64,000 nucleotides of DNA, taken from NCBI RefSeq assembly GCF_001021975.1, contig NZ_CP009928.1, positions 2,046,001 to 2,110,000 on the forward strand, read 5' to 3'. Each line of letters opens with the position of its first letter. The stretch's first letter is position 1. The position numbers and the translations under genes are program-made. Positions 1 to 8,944 of the stretch are shown here, one piece after another. The notes beneath the pieces are model-generated. The model worked only from the letters and a program-made list of their open reading frames with translations. It searched no databases and was not told where the DNA came from. This DNA is from Chryseobacterium gallinarum (GTDB lineage: Bacteria; Bacteroidota; Bacteroidia; Flavobacteriales; Weeksellaceae).

Positions 1-824
1 TTATAATCTCCCATTGAGAATAATTTAATTCCCGGGTTTTCTGCTGCTACTTTATCCATTTCATTTTTCAACACAGTAGCTGCTGTATTTCTTTTGGAAA
101 GGGAAATAGCTTCTCCGCCTCTTCTGGATGGCCAGTGGTTCATAAATATTCCTACTTTTTCTCCGTCTAATAATCCTATGGCAACGACAATATCCCGGGT
201 ATATTCCCTTTTTCCGGTCTCGTCAAAGATCTTGATTTCCTTTTTATAAGAATCTAAAACGGAAAATCTTCCCTTTTGATAAATAATAGCCACATCAATT
301 CCTCTGGCATCATAAGAATTGAAGTGTACGATTCCATAATTGCTTCTGGCCAGGGCAGGTTGCTTAATAAGATCTTCAATAACCTGTCTGTTTTCAACCT
401 CGATCAATCCACAGATGGCAGGGGTGTCATTGGTATATTGCCTTCCCATTTCTGAAATTACCTTAGCTTCATTGGCTAATTTTTGATTATAGTATTTTGT
501 ACCCCATCTTTTAGGGCTGTTGGCGGTAAAATCATCAGCCAGGATCTGCTTTCTGATTACTTTTTTTCCTATCAGCAGCTCATCACTCCATTCCCCTTTG
601 TAGTCTTCTGTAGTTTCCAGAAACTTTAAAGAATCTAACGGAACGCTCCTGTGAAATTTAGGATTGGACCTGGGAAGAGTACCATCAATATAATCTGCAG
701 AAGGGATGGTGTCCCAAAGGTTTTCAACGTTCAGAAACCCGATAGCAGCCCTCTTTACCTGTTTCTGCTGTGAGAAAGCAGAACCGAAGCAAAATAAGGC
801 AGCCATGATTACATATTTTTTCAT
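1..824 (-). CDS. Secreted endonuclease/exonuclease/phosphatase-family protein (C-terminus cut by window edge)
   Basis: The frame opens at ATG 824 and runs off the left edge, giving about 274 residues. It starts with a signal peptide (MKKYVIMAALFCFGSAFSQ). Features of the EEP fold follow: GFLNVENLWD near residue 25, an LIEVENRQ stretch, MNHWPSRRGGE, and a final FSMGDY at the edge, which matches the start of the GDFND metal-site motif. Family members are Mg-dependent phosphodiesterases acting on DNA, RNA or phospho-substrates; here the enzyme is exported to the periplasm or outside. It is divergent from the TonB receptor/DUF5689 pair, with 233 bases between the two start codons. That partnership suggests nucleic-acid or phosphate scavenging, which is an inference. 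The catalytic C-terminal Asp-His pair lies outside the window, so activity cannot be judged. Confidence 0.85.
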   Translation of the reverse strand, partial: MKKYVIMAALFCFGSAFSQQKQVKRAAIGFLNVENLWDTIPSADYIDGTLPRSNPKFHRSVPLDSLKFLETTEDYKGEWSDELLIGKKVIRKQILADDFTANSPKRWGTKYYNQKLANEAKVISEMGRQYTNDTPAICGLIEVENRQVIEDLIKQPALARSNYGIVHFNSYDARGIDVAIIYQKGRFSVLDSYKKEIKIFDETGKREYTRDIVVAIGLLDGEKVGIFMNHWPSRRGGEAISLSKRNTAATVLKNEMDKVAAENPGIKLFSMGDY

Positions 825-987
825 GCTTGTCTGTTCAAAAAATAGAGGGTAAAATTACTAATTTTATGTAGAATAAGATTAAAATCATGTTACAAATCTT
901 TTTTTTGCTATTGATGAAAATTATTGCTTATTTTTAGGATAATGATGAAAGGTTAAGAAAAATTAATAGAATAAATAGCTTAAACTG

Positions 988-1017
988 TTTGAGTTAATGA
1001 AAATAGTTCTAAATTTG
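988..1017 (+). promoter_or_regulatory. Bacteroidota-type promoter for the TonB receptor operon
   Basis: TTTG at 988-991 and TAAATTTG at 1010-1017 are 18 bases apart, matching the -33/-7 consensus of the Bacteroidota primary sigma factor (TTTG, then TAnnTTTG). The ATG at 1058 lies about 40 bases downstream, after a purine-rich AAGAAGGAG. Confidence 0.7.
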
Positions 1018-1057
1018 TTGCCCCTTAAATAAAGAAGGAGTTAAAAATAAGTTTATT

Positions 1058-3802
1058 ATGATTAAAAAACTATCCCTAATCTCTTTGTTTACGTTAATGC
1101 CTGCTTCTTATTATTTTGCACAAACTACTGTTTATGCGTATGTTAAAGACCAGGACGGTAAGCCATTGGAGAAAGCAGAAGTAGATCTGGCACAATCCGG
1201 CGACGACACAACCGCGGATAAAATTGGATACTTCCAGTTTGTGGATTTAAAACCTGGACACTATCTTATTACAGTAACAAAACCAAATTTTGATTCTAAA
1301 ATCTTAGAGTTTGATGTGACTGCCGATGAGAAGAGAAAAGATTTAGGTGTGATTACACTTAACTATACTTTGGGATCAGACGCAGGAGTTATAGTCATTG
1401 ACGACGCTGCGAGTGATGCTGAAGATGGAGGCTCATCCATGCAGCCTACTGTGGGACTTTTAAGCTCAGGGAGAGATGCTTTCCAAAATGTTTCTGCTTT
1501 TGAATTGGGAGCCTATTGGTTCAGACCCAGAGGTGTAGACAATAGATTTGAGGATGTGGTGTTCAATGGAGTATCTATGTCTAAAAATGATGACGGAAGA
1601 ATAGATTTCAACAACTGGGGTGGTTTGAATGATGTGACCAGATATCCTTATGAAAATGTAGACAATATTACGCCTTCAGAATATACTTTTGGTAACCTAG
1701 GGGGAGTGGTTTATTATAATACAAGGGCTTCCAGCTATAGAAAACAAACCTCATTAGCCTACTCGTTTACCAACAGAAGCTACCTGCACAGAGCAATGGC
1801 TACCTATTCATCAGGTCTTACTAAAAATGGCTGGGCAGTGACGGTTTCAGGAAGCAGAAGATGGGGAGACAGAGCGATTCTGGATGGAGTTTATCAGGAT
1901 GCATATGCTTATTTTGCGTCCATTGAAAAGAAATTCAGTGACAGGCACTCTATCAATTTAACGGCTTTCGGATCTCCTACATACAGGGCTTCTAACGCTC
2001 CTAATACCCAGGAAGTGTATGACATCATGGGTAAAAACTACAATTCATATTGGGGATGGCAGGATGGAGAGAAGAGAAATTCAAGAATCAGAAATGTTTT
2101 TGAGCCTATGTTCATCTTAACGGACTATTTGAAAATAGGAAAAAACTCCAACTGGATCAACACCGTTTCTTATCAGTTTGGTAGCGACGCAAGGAGCAGG
2201 TTAGACTGGTTCCATGCTTCTGATCCGAACCCGACCTATTATAGAAAATTGCCAAGCTTCGGACTTCTTAATGCTGATGAATTCAGACAACAGTCACAGA
2301 TCGACTGGAATTATCTGTATAACACAAACCGGCTCAATCTTACCAACTCGGATGGTACTGCCAGAGGAGCTGTTTATACTGTTGTAGAAGATGTAAATAA
2401 AGATAAAACATTCAACTTCTCCTCTCACTTTGACACAAGACTGAAGGATAACTGGAAATTGAATATCAACTTTAATTATCAGAACCTAAAATCTGATAAC
2501 TTTAGAAGAATCAAAGACTTGTTAGGAGCTGCCTTTGCTTATAACCTTAATGCATTTAACGGTGATGCCAAATATGACGCAGATAATGCAGACGTAACAG
2601 TAAGGGAAGGGGACAGAACTCAATATTCTTACGAACTGACAAGAAATCACTATTCATTAAATGTTTCATCTGAAATAGACTTCAATAAGTGGAATGTAGT
2701 AGCTTCTGTTTTCTCTTCTTATTCGGAAGCTTACAGAGAAGGAAATTTCAGAAGTGGTCTTGCGAGATTCAGAGATAACTCCAAAGGTAAGAGTGCGGTA
2801 TATGATGCTTTAGATGCTGGAATCAAGGGCAAAATTACTTATAAGATCAACGGTAAGAACTTCATTGTATATAACGGAGCGTTCTTTAGCTTAGCCCCTA
2901 CATTGAATGAAATTTATATCAATCCAAGAATGGTTGATTATGTAACACCGGGGGTTACTAATCAGATGATCAATTCTAATGATTTAAGCTATATCCTGAG
3001 AGGGCAAATACTGAAATTAAGATTATCAGCTTATTATACTACTATTCAAAATGCTACTGAAATTTCAAGATACTATGCTGATGTAAATGACGGAACATTA
3101 GGAAATTCTTTCAGTACGTTGGTAAACGAAGCAATGAGCGGTGTTAATAAAAGATACATGGGACTCGAACTAGGATTCGATGTTAAAGTAACACCTACCT
3201 TAAGTGCTGTAGGGGTAGCAAGTGTCGGTGAATATAAATATACCAATAACCCTGAAGTTTCTACCTTTGATGACCTTAACGGGTTCAGGGGAACTGATGT
3301 TTGGGGGAAAGCTAATGTTAAAGGCTATAAAGTAGCAGGAACACCACAAAAAGCATTCTCTTTCGGATTAAAATATAACTCTCCGAAATATTGGTGGGTA
3401 GGGGCTTCTGCCAACTACTTAATGGATCAATACCTTGATTTTTCAGCATTGAACAAAACTCCTTACATGTATACGGATCCACAAACCAACGATCCTTTCC
3501 CTGGAGTAACTCCCGAACTGATAGAACTTATTACCAAGCAAAAGAAATTTGATAATCAGTTTATGCTGAATGCCAATGCCGGTAAGTCTTTCCAATTTGG
3601 AAAATACAGAATGGGAGTCAGCGTATCTGTAAATAATATTCTGAATAACAGAAACTATGTTACCGGAGGATTTGAACAAGGACGAAATGTAAACTTTAGT
3701 GATGCGCTTGCTGATGCCCAGAGAGCAACCCCTTATTTTGGGCCAAAACTGTGGTATGACAGAGGAATCACTTTCTTTACTAATGTTTATTTAAGATTCT
3801 AA
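1058..3802 (+). CDS. TonB-dependent outer-membrane receptor with N-terminal carboxypeptidase-regulatory-like domain
   Basis: This 914-residue protein has a signal peptide (cleavage near FAQ, residue 21). An Ig-like CarboxypepD_reg domain (about 22-110, with VKDQDGKPLEKAEVDL and YFQFVDLKPGHYLI) follows, then a plug region and a long beta-barrel. It ends in FFTNVYLRF, the aromatic C-terminus typical of outer-membrane barrels. It should import an unknown ligand using TonB energy. The gene is followed after 4 bases by a large surface lipoprotein, as in SusC/SusD-type pairs, although the partner is not SusD-like. Placement beside a secreted endonuclease-type enzyme suggests uptake of nucleic-acid breakdown products or phosphate. 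The start is fixed by the signal peptide and the promoter at 988-1017. Receptor class is firm; ligand is a guess. Confidence 0.9.
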   Translation: MIKKLSLISLFTLMPASYYFAQTTVYAYVKDQDGKPLEKAEVDLAQSGDDTTADKIGYFQFVDLKPGHYLITVTKPNFDSKILEFDVTADEKRKDLGVITLNYTLGSDAGVIVIDDAASDAEDGGSSMQPTVGLLSSGRDAFQNVSAFELGAYWFRPRGVDNRFEDVVFNGVSMSKNDDGRIDFNNWGGLNDVTRYPYENVDNITPSEYTFGNLGGVVYYNTRASSYRKQTSLAYSFTNRSYLHRAMATYSSGLTKNGWAVTVSGSRRWGDRAILDGVYQDAYAYFASIEKKFSDRHSINLTAFGSPTYRASNAPNTQEVYDIMGKNYNSYWGWQDGEKRNSRIRNVFEPMFILTDYLKIGKNSNWINTVSYQFGSDARSRLDWFHASDPNPTYYRKLPSFGLLNADEFRQQSQIDWNYLYNTNRLNLTNSDGTARGAVYTVVEDVNKDKTFNFSSHFDTRLKDNWKLNINFNYQNLKSDNFRRIKDLLGAAFAYNLNAFNGDAKYDADNADVTVREGDRTQYSYELTRNHYSLNVSSEIDFNKWNVVASVFSSYSEAYREGNFRSGLARFRDNSKGKSAVYDALDAGIKGKITYKINGKNFIVYNGAFFSLAPTLNEIYINPRMVDYVTPGVTNQMINSNDLSYILRGQILKLRLSAYYTTIQNATEISRYYADVNDGTLGNSFSTLVNEAMSGVNKRYMGLELGFDVKVTPTLSAVGVASVGEYKYTNNPEVSTFDDLNGFRGTDVWGKANVKGYKVAGTPQKAFSFGLKYNSPKYWWVGASANYLMDQYLDFSALNKTPYMYTDPQTNDPFPGVTPELIELITKQKKFDNQFMLNANAGKSFQFGKYRMGVSVSVNNILNNRNYVTGGFEQGRNVNFSDALADAQRATPYFGPKLWYDRGITFFTNVYLRF

Positions 3803-3806
3803 AACG

Positions 3807-5972
3807 ATGACAATGAAAAATTATACTTCAATTTTACAATATATTTTTATCGCAGCCACTTCTCTGTTTGTAGTAACAGGCTGTGTGCATGATGATAAGT
3901 ATGATCAGCCTGATCTTGACGGGTATGATTGTGCAGATAAAAAAGGAATAGTAGTGCCATTTGCTGATGTAAAAGCAAAATATCAGAATGCAAGATATGT
4001 TTTCCCTAAAGATGAAACTCCTGATAATGAAGCTGATGATCTGTATATGGTAGGATATGTTTCTTCTACGGATGAAACAGGAAATATCTATAAAACGATC
4101 TATGTTCAGGATGCTTTGGAAAATCCTACACAAGGGTTTACGATAAGTGTTGACGCCGTAAGTACCTACACTAAATATCCTCAGGGTTCAAAAGTATATA
4201 TAAAACTGAATGGACTGGCCATCGGTACTTATGGAGGCCTGGTACAACTTGGGGTGGAAACGGGAGCTGAAACTTCTGCAACATCTGTGTCAAGAATTCC
4301 GGAAAAACTTGTTGCAAAACAAATCTTCAGATCTTGCGCTCCAAAAGGGAAAATTGTACCAAAGATTATGAAACTTGCCGATATGACGGCAGCAAATGAC
4401 CAGTACTTCGGATGTCTTATTCAGGTAAATGATGTGGAATTTGATGCAAGAGCTTTATGTACTACCTACGCTCCAAATGGTGTAACTGTAGATAAAACCA
4501 TCGGTGAAGGATGGGTAAATGGAAAATATGCAAAAACTGCCGTTGTAAGAAACAGCGGATATGCTTCCTTTGCCAGCCAGCTTCTTCCTTCAGGAAAAGG
4601 AAAGTTTGTAGGGATTTATAGTAAATTCCAGTCAGGAAATACAACTACTTATCAGCTGTATGTGAACAAAGCTGAAGATCTGGACATGAAATCATTCCCT
4701 CGTACAGATGGGCTTTTATCAGGACCTTGTGATTTCAATCCAGGCAGTCTGACCGCTAAAACAGTGGCTGAGGTAAAACAACTGGCTGCAGGAACTACAA
4801 ACTGGGTACAGATTACCGGAGATTATTATCTTAAAGCCCAGGTGGTAGCTAACGATGAGACAGGTAACCTTTATAAATATGTATATGTAGAAGATGCTAC
4901 AGGCGGAATCAGAGTGAACATGAATAAAACAAACCTATATCTTGACAGCAGATTCAGATTAGGAAAAGACGTTAATATCAAGCTGAAAAATCTATATGTA
5001 AGGAATGTCAACGGAGAAATTCAGCTAGGAGCTTTATTCAATAATAATACACAGTTCGGGCAGATTGAAGAAGCTGAAATGTATAAATACTTCTTCGATA
5101 GCAATACTGCTGCAAGAGCCGTAATTCCTACAGAAAAAACAATTCCTCAATTATCAATGGCGGATGTTGGAAGATGGATCAAAATTAAAGATGTTGAATT
5201 TGTAGACGGGGATTTAGGTAGGACGTTAACTGATGGTAACAGTGTTACAAACAGAACCCTTGAAGATTGTTCAGGAAATACAGTTGCTCTGAGAACTAGC
5301 GGGCAGGCAAGCTTCGGAACGATTAAACCAGGAGCTTATGAGGTAAAAGGAGGAAAGGGTGATGTATATGCAATTTTAAGTGTATTCAACGGAACTTACC
5401 AGCTATGGATTACAAAATTAGCAAATATTGACTTTGATGCGCCAAGATGTGACGGAAGTGTTTATACCCCTATTCCGGTAGTGTACAGTGATGATTTCGC
5501 AGCAGGTGGATTCAGTGCAGACTGGACAACTGTTAATAAAGTAGGACCTAACCAATTCTGGCAAACATCCAATCAAGGAAACGGAGCTAATTATTATGCT
5601 ATGATGAATGGTAATGCCGGAGGAGCTAATAATAATATTGCCAATGAAGACTGGCTGATCTCTAAAGAAATAAACTTAGCAGGTAAAACTAAGGCAGCAG
5701 TAAGCTTTACTACGGATGTAAGATATTCCGGAAATGCCTTACAGGTTTATGCTACGGATAACTATACAGGTGATGTTACAACAACTAACTGGACGTTACT
5801 TCCTGCCACACTGGACACCAATTCAGGAGCATTTGGCGATTGGGTAGGCTCAGGAAACGTGAATTTGAATGCTTTCTTAGGTAAAAATGTAAGAATTGCC
5901 TTTAAATACACTTCTACAACCTCTGCTGCAGCTACATGGGAAGTAGACGACTTTAAAATAAAAGCACAATAA
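3807..5972 (+). CDS. DUF5689 lipoprotein with C-terminal choice-of-anchor-J-like domain
   Basis: This 721-residue lipoprotein has the lipobox LFVVTGC, with the acylated Cys at about residue 26. Two related OB-like repeats follow (about 55-295 and 315-555). Each carries a DETGN(I/L)YK motif and a second half of the GNTVALRTSGQASF type, the pattern of DUF5689. Residues about 565-721 (SDDFAAGGFSADW ... TWEVDDFKI) form a jelly-roll resembling choice-of-anchor J modules. It starts 4 bases after the TonB receptor and ends at a strong terminator, so the two form an operon. A role as the surface ligand-capture partner of the receptor is inferred from that arrangement. Start ATG 3807 or ATG 3813 (MKNYTS) are both possible; the second gives a more typical signal peptide. 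Confidence 0.8.
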   Translation: MTMKNYTSILQYIFIAATSLFVVTGCVHDDKYDQPDLDGYDCADKKGIVVPFADVKAKYQNARYVFPKDETPDNEADDLYMVGYVSSTDETGNIYKTIYVQDALENPTQGFTISVDAVSTYTKYPQGSKVYIKLNGLAIGTYGGLVQLGVETGAETSATSVSRIPEKLVAKQIFRSCAPKGKIVPKIMKLADMTAANDQYFGCLIQVNDVEFDARALCTTYAPNGVTVDKTIGEGWVNGKYAKTAVVRNSGYASFASQLLPSGKGKFVGIYSKFQSGNTTTYQLYVNKAEDLDMKSFPRTDGLLSGPCDFNPGSLTAKTVAEVKQLAAGTTNWVQITGDYYLKAQVVANDETGNLYKYVYVEDATGGIRVNMNKTNLYLDSRFRLGKDVNIKLKNLYVRNVNGEIQLGALFNNNTQFGQIEEAEMYKYFFDSNTAARAVIPTEKTIPQLSMADVGRWIKIKDVEFVDGDLGRTLTDGNSVTNRTLEDCSGNTVALRTSGQASFGTIKPGAYEVKGGKGDVYAILSVFNGTYQLWITKLANIDFDAPRCDGSVYTPIPVVYSDDFAAGGFSADWTTVNKVGPNQFWQTSNQGNGANYYAMMNGNAGGANNNIANEDWLISKEINLAGKTKAAVSFTTDVRYSGNALQVYATDNYTGDVTTTNWTLLPATLDTNSGAFGDWVGSGNVNLNAFLGKNVRIAFKYTSTTSAAATWEVDDFKIKAQ

Positions 5973-5994
5973 TCAGTTATTGTCTTTATAAAGC

Positions 5995-6021
5995 AAAGCC
6001 GGTCGTAAGAGCCGGCTTTTT
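5995..6021 (+). terminator. Rho-independent terminator
   Basis: AAAGCCGG (5995-6002) pairs with CCGGCTTT (6012-6019) around a 9-base loop, followed by T residues. It closes the TonB receptor/DUF5689 operon. Confidence 0.85.
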
Positions 6022-6233
6022 AATTGGCTTCATTTCCGGATTTTATATCGAATTTATTAAAGGTGTGCACCCAGTTAAAAATGATGTTTTGATTGAGTCC
6101 GGGAAAAGATTGACAGCTGCCGCTGATGGATTATTATCGGAAAAGTTTTGACGTCGCTTAATCGATGTATGCGAAGAAGATAAAGAATAATTAAAATGCT
6201 TGTGTGACGGAATATGAAGAGTGCTTCAAAAAT
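6022..6233. other. Intergenic stretch without a supportable gene
   Basis: This stretch lies between two terminators. Short open stretches exist (for example one ending in TGA near 6150), but none has a start, ribosome site or recognisable motif. I see nothing functional here. Confidence 0.4.
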
Positions 6234-6261
6234 AAAAAACCACTGTGTTTACAGTGGTTTT
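6234..6261 (-). terminator. Rho-independent terminator
   Basis: AAAACCACTGT pairs with ACAGTGGTTTT (6251-6261) around GTTT, with A and T runs on the two sides, so it can work in both directions. It sits 20 bases past the stop of the minus-strand gene ending at 6282. Confidence 0.8.
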
Positions 6262-6281
6262 TATATTACAAAATTAATAGT

Positions 6282-6752
6282 TTAAAAAGAAACCTCATTC
6301 ACTTCTTTTCCCCTCTGGAAGTTCATTGTTTTCTGGCTGCCTTTGTAGGCAATGTTCACCAGATTGATTTGTTTAGGGAAAGAGCTTAAAAGGATTGTAT
6401 TTTTAATCTTTAAAGTGCTGATATCTGAAACGCCTCCGGTTTCAAAATACACCCATACAGTTTCTCCGCTGACCTGGCTTCCCGTGAAGGTAATTGTTTT
6501 AGGAGCACCATTGACAAATACATCAAAATTATTGTTCACATATTTTTTTACTTCAGCTTCAAATCCGGCGGTGTTTGGATTTATTTTAATAGCATCAGAA
6601 ATATGGCTTGTATTCATTTTTGTGGTAAACTTCAATGTTTTGCTTCCATCAATATAATCCACCTTGGTCATTGAAGAGAAAAAGTCTACATACATAAAAC
6701 TCATTAACACAAAAAATGTTAAAATTCCTGATATATATAAAAGTTTTTTCAT
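6282..6752 (-). CDS. Small exported protein, DUF6702-like
   Basis: This 156-residue protein, starting at ATG 6752, opens with a hydrophobic signal or anchor segment (MKKLLYISGILTFFVLMSFM). A beta-rich domain follows with the pattern V(D)YIDGSKTLKFTTKMNTSHI, then NNNFDVFVNGAPKTITFTG and ETVWVYFE. This resembles the DUF6702 family of Bacteroidota periplasmic proteins, often about 160 residues, of unknown function. An in-frame ATG at 6776 would add eight residues (MIVNLLIK), but the shorter form gives a normal signal peptide. No operon partner: the next gene upstream begins to be read 58 bases away. Family assignment rests on pattern memory and is moderate. Confidence 0.6.
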   Translation of the reverse strand: MKKLLYISGILTFFVLMSFMYVDFFSSMTKVDYIDGSKTLKFTTKMNTSHISDAIKINPNTAGFEAEVKKYVNNNFDVFVNGAPKTITFTGSQVSGETVWVYFETGGVSDISTLKIKNTILLSSFPKQINLVNIAYKGSQKTMNFQRGKEVNEVSF

Positions 6753-6810
6753 CTTAATTAATAGATTTACAATCATACTTGCTAGTTATAGTTCACAAAT
6801 AATATGCCAA

Positions 6811-7563
6811 TTAAAAATTTACATTCACAGAATATTTATCATAAAAAGCCTTAATGTGTGCTACCGCCTCATCCGCAGTATCTACCACTCTGTAAAGTTC
6901 AAGATCATCTTCAGCAATCATTCCTTCTTTTAACAGGGTTGCTTTGAACCAATCCAGTAATCCGCTCCAGAATTCACTCCCTATCAGAACAATGGGAAAT
7001 TTACCAATTTTATTGGTCTGAATAAGCGTTAATGCTTCCGTCAGCTCATCTAATGTTCCGAAGCCGCCGGGCATTACCACGAATCCCTGGGAATATTTTA
7101 CAAACATTACTTTCCTTACGAAGAAGTAATCAAAGTTCATTGAATAGGATTTATTAATGTACGGGTTAAAGTGCTGTTCAAAAGGAAGATCAATATTAAG
7201 GCCGATGGAGCGTCCTTTTGCGTTGGCTGCCCCCTTATTACCGGCTTCCATAATCCCCGGACCTCCTCCTGTAATAATTCCGAATCCTAATTTTGTGATT
7301 TTTTCAGCAATTTCCACAGCCATATTGTAATAATGACTTTCGGGCTTTAATCGTGCAGAACCGAATATAGAGACACATGGGCCAATTTTAGCCAGCTTTT
7401 CATAGCCATCCACAAACTCGGCCATGATTTTGAAAACCATCCAGCTGTCTTTAGTAATTGTCTCATCCCATGTTTTTTGTCTGAAACTGTCGTGTAGTTT
7501 TGTCTCGTTAATATCAAGTTCCGGATTTACTAAACTCTCATCCCTGATTCCATCAATTTCCAT
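6811..7563 (-). CDS. LOG-family (TIGR00730) Rossmann-fold protein, probable nucleoside-5'-monophosphate phosphoribohydrolase
   Basis: This 250-residue cytosolic protein has the two family signatures: GGGPGIMEAGNKGA near residue 100 and PGGFGTLDELTEAL near residue 165 (the PGGxGTxxE motif that binds the nucleotide and carries catalytic residues). LOG proteins cut the N-glycosidic bond of nucleoside monophosphates to release the base and ribose-5-phosphate. In plants and some bacteria this activates cytokinins; in most bacteria the substrate is AMP or other nucleotides. The N-terminal 40 residues are a charged extension typical of the longer type. The start lies 8 bases after the stop of the MurU-like gene, so the two are probably co-transcribed, though no shared pathway is evident. 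Confidence 0.85.
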   Translation of the reverse strand: MEIDGIRDESLVNPELDINETKLHDSFRQKTWDETITKDSWMVFKIMAEFVDGYEKLAKIGPCVSIFGSARLKPESHYYNMAVEIAEKITKLGFGIITGGGPGIMEAGNKGAANAKGRSIGLNIDLPFEQHFNPYINKSYSMNFDYFFVRKVMFVKYSQGFVVMPGGFGTLDELTEALTLIQTNKIGKFPIVLIGSEFWSGLLDWFKATLLKEGMIAEDDLELYRVVDTADEAVAHIKAFYDKYSVNVNF

Positions 7564-7571
7564 TGCAAAAA

Positions 7572-8285
7572 TTATTTAAAATGTTTTTCGGCTTCTATTA
7601 TGGATTCTGGTCTTCCTACATCTATAAGAATGCTGTCATGCAGAAAGCCGTGAATATGTTCGGTTTGCATCAGGTCCAGATATTCTTCCATAACAGAAAA
7701 CTTGCCGGTTCTTTTTATTTTTTCAAAGATGACAGGGTTGATACAGTGAACTCCACTAAAAGCAAGGGCTTTAAAACCTTTGTTGAATTCAGCAAGTCTC
7801 TGTTCACCTGTTTGTACATTCAGCCATCCTCTTAAAACCATATCATCGTTGAAAAGGAGTTTTCTCGAACTTTCCCGGTCCGAAACTGCTAAAGTAGCAA
7901 AATCTTTTATCTTTTTATGATATTCTACCAATGTATTGATGTTTATATTGGTTAAAATATCAGCATTCATGATTAAAAAATCTTCACCATGATCGAGAAA
8001 CTTTCTAGCAAAAATCAAGCCGCCCCCGGTTTCCAGCAGTTCACCGGTTTCATCGGAGATTTCAATATGGCATCCGAAATTATTGTTTTTCTTTAAAAAA
8101 TCGACAATCTGATCGCCGAAATGGTGGATGTTGATGACAAAATCCTGGATACCAAAACTTTTCAGGTAGCGGATATTTCTTTCTAAGAGCGAAACTCCGT
8201 TTACTTTTGCCAAAGCTTTAGGGTGGTGATCTGTAAAGGGTCTGAGTCTTGTACCTTTTCCTGCTGCGAAAATAAGAGCTTTCAT
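7572..8285 (-). CDS. Sugar-1-phosphate nucleotidyltransferase, MurU-like
   Basis: This 237-residue enzyme opens with the nucleotidyltransferase signature FAAGKGTRLRPFT (GxGxRxxPxT), followed by PKALAKVNG (substrate Lys) and the metal Asp in NADIL near residue 108. This small single-domain form matches MurU-type MurNAc-1-phosphate uridylyltransferases and related hexose-1-phosphate enzymes. The context supports MurU: two genes upstream is an AmgK-like sugar kinase. AmgK plus MurU convert recycled MurNAc to UDP-MurNAc, bypassing MurA and giving fosfomycin tolerance in organisms that have them. The biochemical family is secure; the exact sugar is inferred from the neighbourhood. Confidence 0.75.
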   Translation of the reverse strand: MKALIFAAGKGTRLRPFTDHHPKALAKVNGVSLLERNIRYLKSFGIQDFVINIHHFGDQIVDFLKKNNNFGCHIEISDETGELLETGGGLIFARKFLDHGEDFLIMNADILTNININTLVEYHKKIKDFATLAVSDRESSRKLLFNDDMVLRGWLNVQTGEQRLAEFNKGFKALAFSGVHCINPVIFEKIKRTGKFSVMEEYLDLMQTEHIHGFLHDSILIDVGRPESIIEAEKHFK

Positions 8286-8290
8286 TTTTT

Positions 8291-8385
8291 ATAAGTGATA
8301 AATAATAATTGATGAGTGATGATATGATCCATTTTGAATAAATGATGAGTTAACAGTCATGTATCAATGGTCGCTTATCACTTAT
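8291..8385. repeat. 11-bp inverted repeat bracketing the RapZ-like/MurU-like spacer
   Basis: ATAAGTGATAA (8291-8301) and TTATCACTTAT (8375-8385) are perfect inverted copies. They enclose 73 bases rich in TGATGAGTGATGA-like motifs. The right copy covers the stop codon of the RapZ-like gene. Confidence 0.6.
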
Positions 8386-8807
8386 GTATTCAGTTGAGGT
8401 TGTTCATCATGATGAAGGCTTACTGTAGTTCCTTCGGGATATTTTTCTTTGATAAATTCAGCAATTTTAATAGCGGAATACACAGATCTGTGCTGGCCTC
8501 CGGTACACCCGAAATTGATCTGAAGATTTTCAAATCCTCTTGCCAGGTAATCTTCAATATTGATTGAAATAATAGCTTTTACCAGTTCCAAGAATCTTGG
8601 CATTTCAGTTTGGGTTTCCAGGTACTCCTGAACTTCGGCATCATTTCCGGTCTGGCTCTTATACTCTTCAATTCTTCCAGGGTTTAAAATTCCCCTGCAA
8701 TCAAAGGCAAAGCCACCACCGTTTCCGGTAAGGTCTTTGGGAATTCCTCCTTTTTTATATGAAAAACTGTGGATGTCAATGTGTAGCATTTTTTCTTTTT
8801 TTATCAT
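8382..8807 (-). CDS. Stand-alone RapZ C-terminal-domain protein
   Basis: The 141 residues correspond only to the C-terminal domain of RapZ, with FAFDCRGILNPGR near residue 35 and GCTGGQHRSVY near residue 105. The N-terminal Walker-type ATPase domain of full RapZ is absent. In E. coli this domain senses glucosamine-6-phosphate and binds small RNAs; other Bacteroidota have it fused or adjacent to an aminoglycoside-phosphotransferase-fold kinase. Here it lies between the AmgK-like and MurU-like genes. Sensing or regulating an amino-sugar phosphate in cell-wall recycling is therefore a reasonable inference. ATG 8789 (MLHIDIHSF) is an alternative start six residues in. No truncation is evident: the domain is complete. 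Confidence 0.8.
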   Translation of the reverse strand: MIKKEKMLHIDIHSFSYKKGGIPKDLTGNGGGFAFDCRGILNPGRIEEYKSQTGNDAEVQEYLETQTEMPRFLELVKAIISINIEDYLARGFENLQINFGCTGGQHRSVYSAIKIAEFIKEKYPEGTTVSLHHDEQPQLNT

Positions 8808-8944
8808 TTAAGGTATTTTAAGCTTTAAGGTTAATTAAGATTTTGATCGTTTCAAAATGCCATTAGAAGGCTTTTATTGTTGTAAGGCTTCGTAACCTTA
8901 TCCTATACTCTTACCATTCTTAATAACTTAAAGCATCTAATGGT

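Noticed and set aside
6022..6233. A protein-like frame ending near 6150
   Set aside because: It has no start, no conservation evidence and is interrupted by stops; it lies between two terminators.
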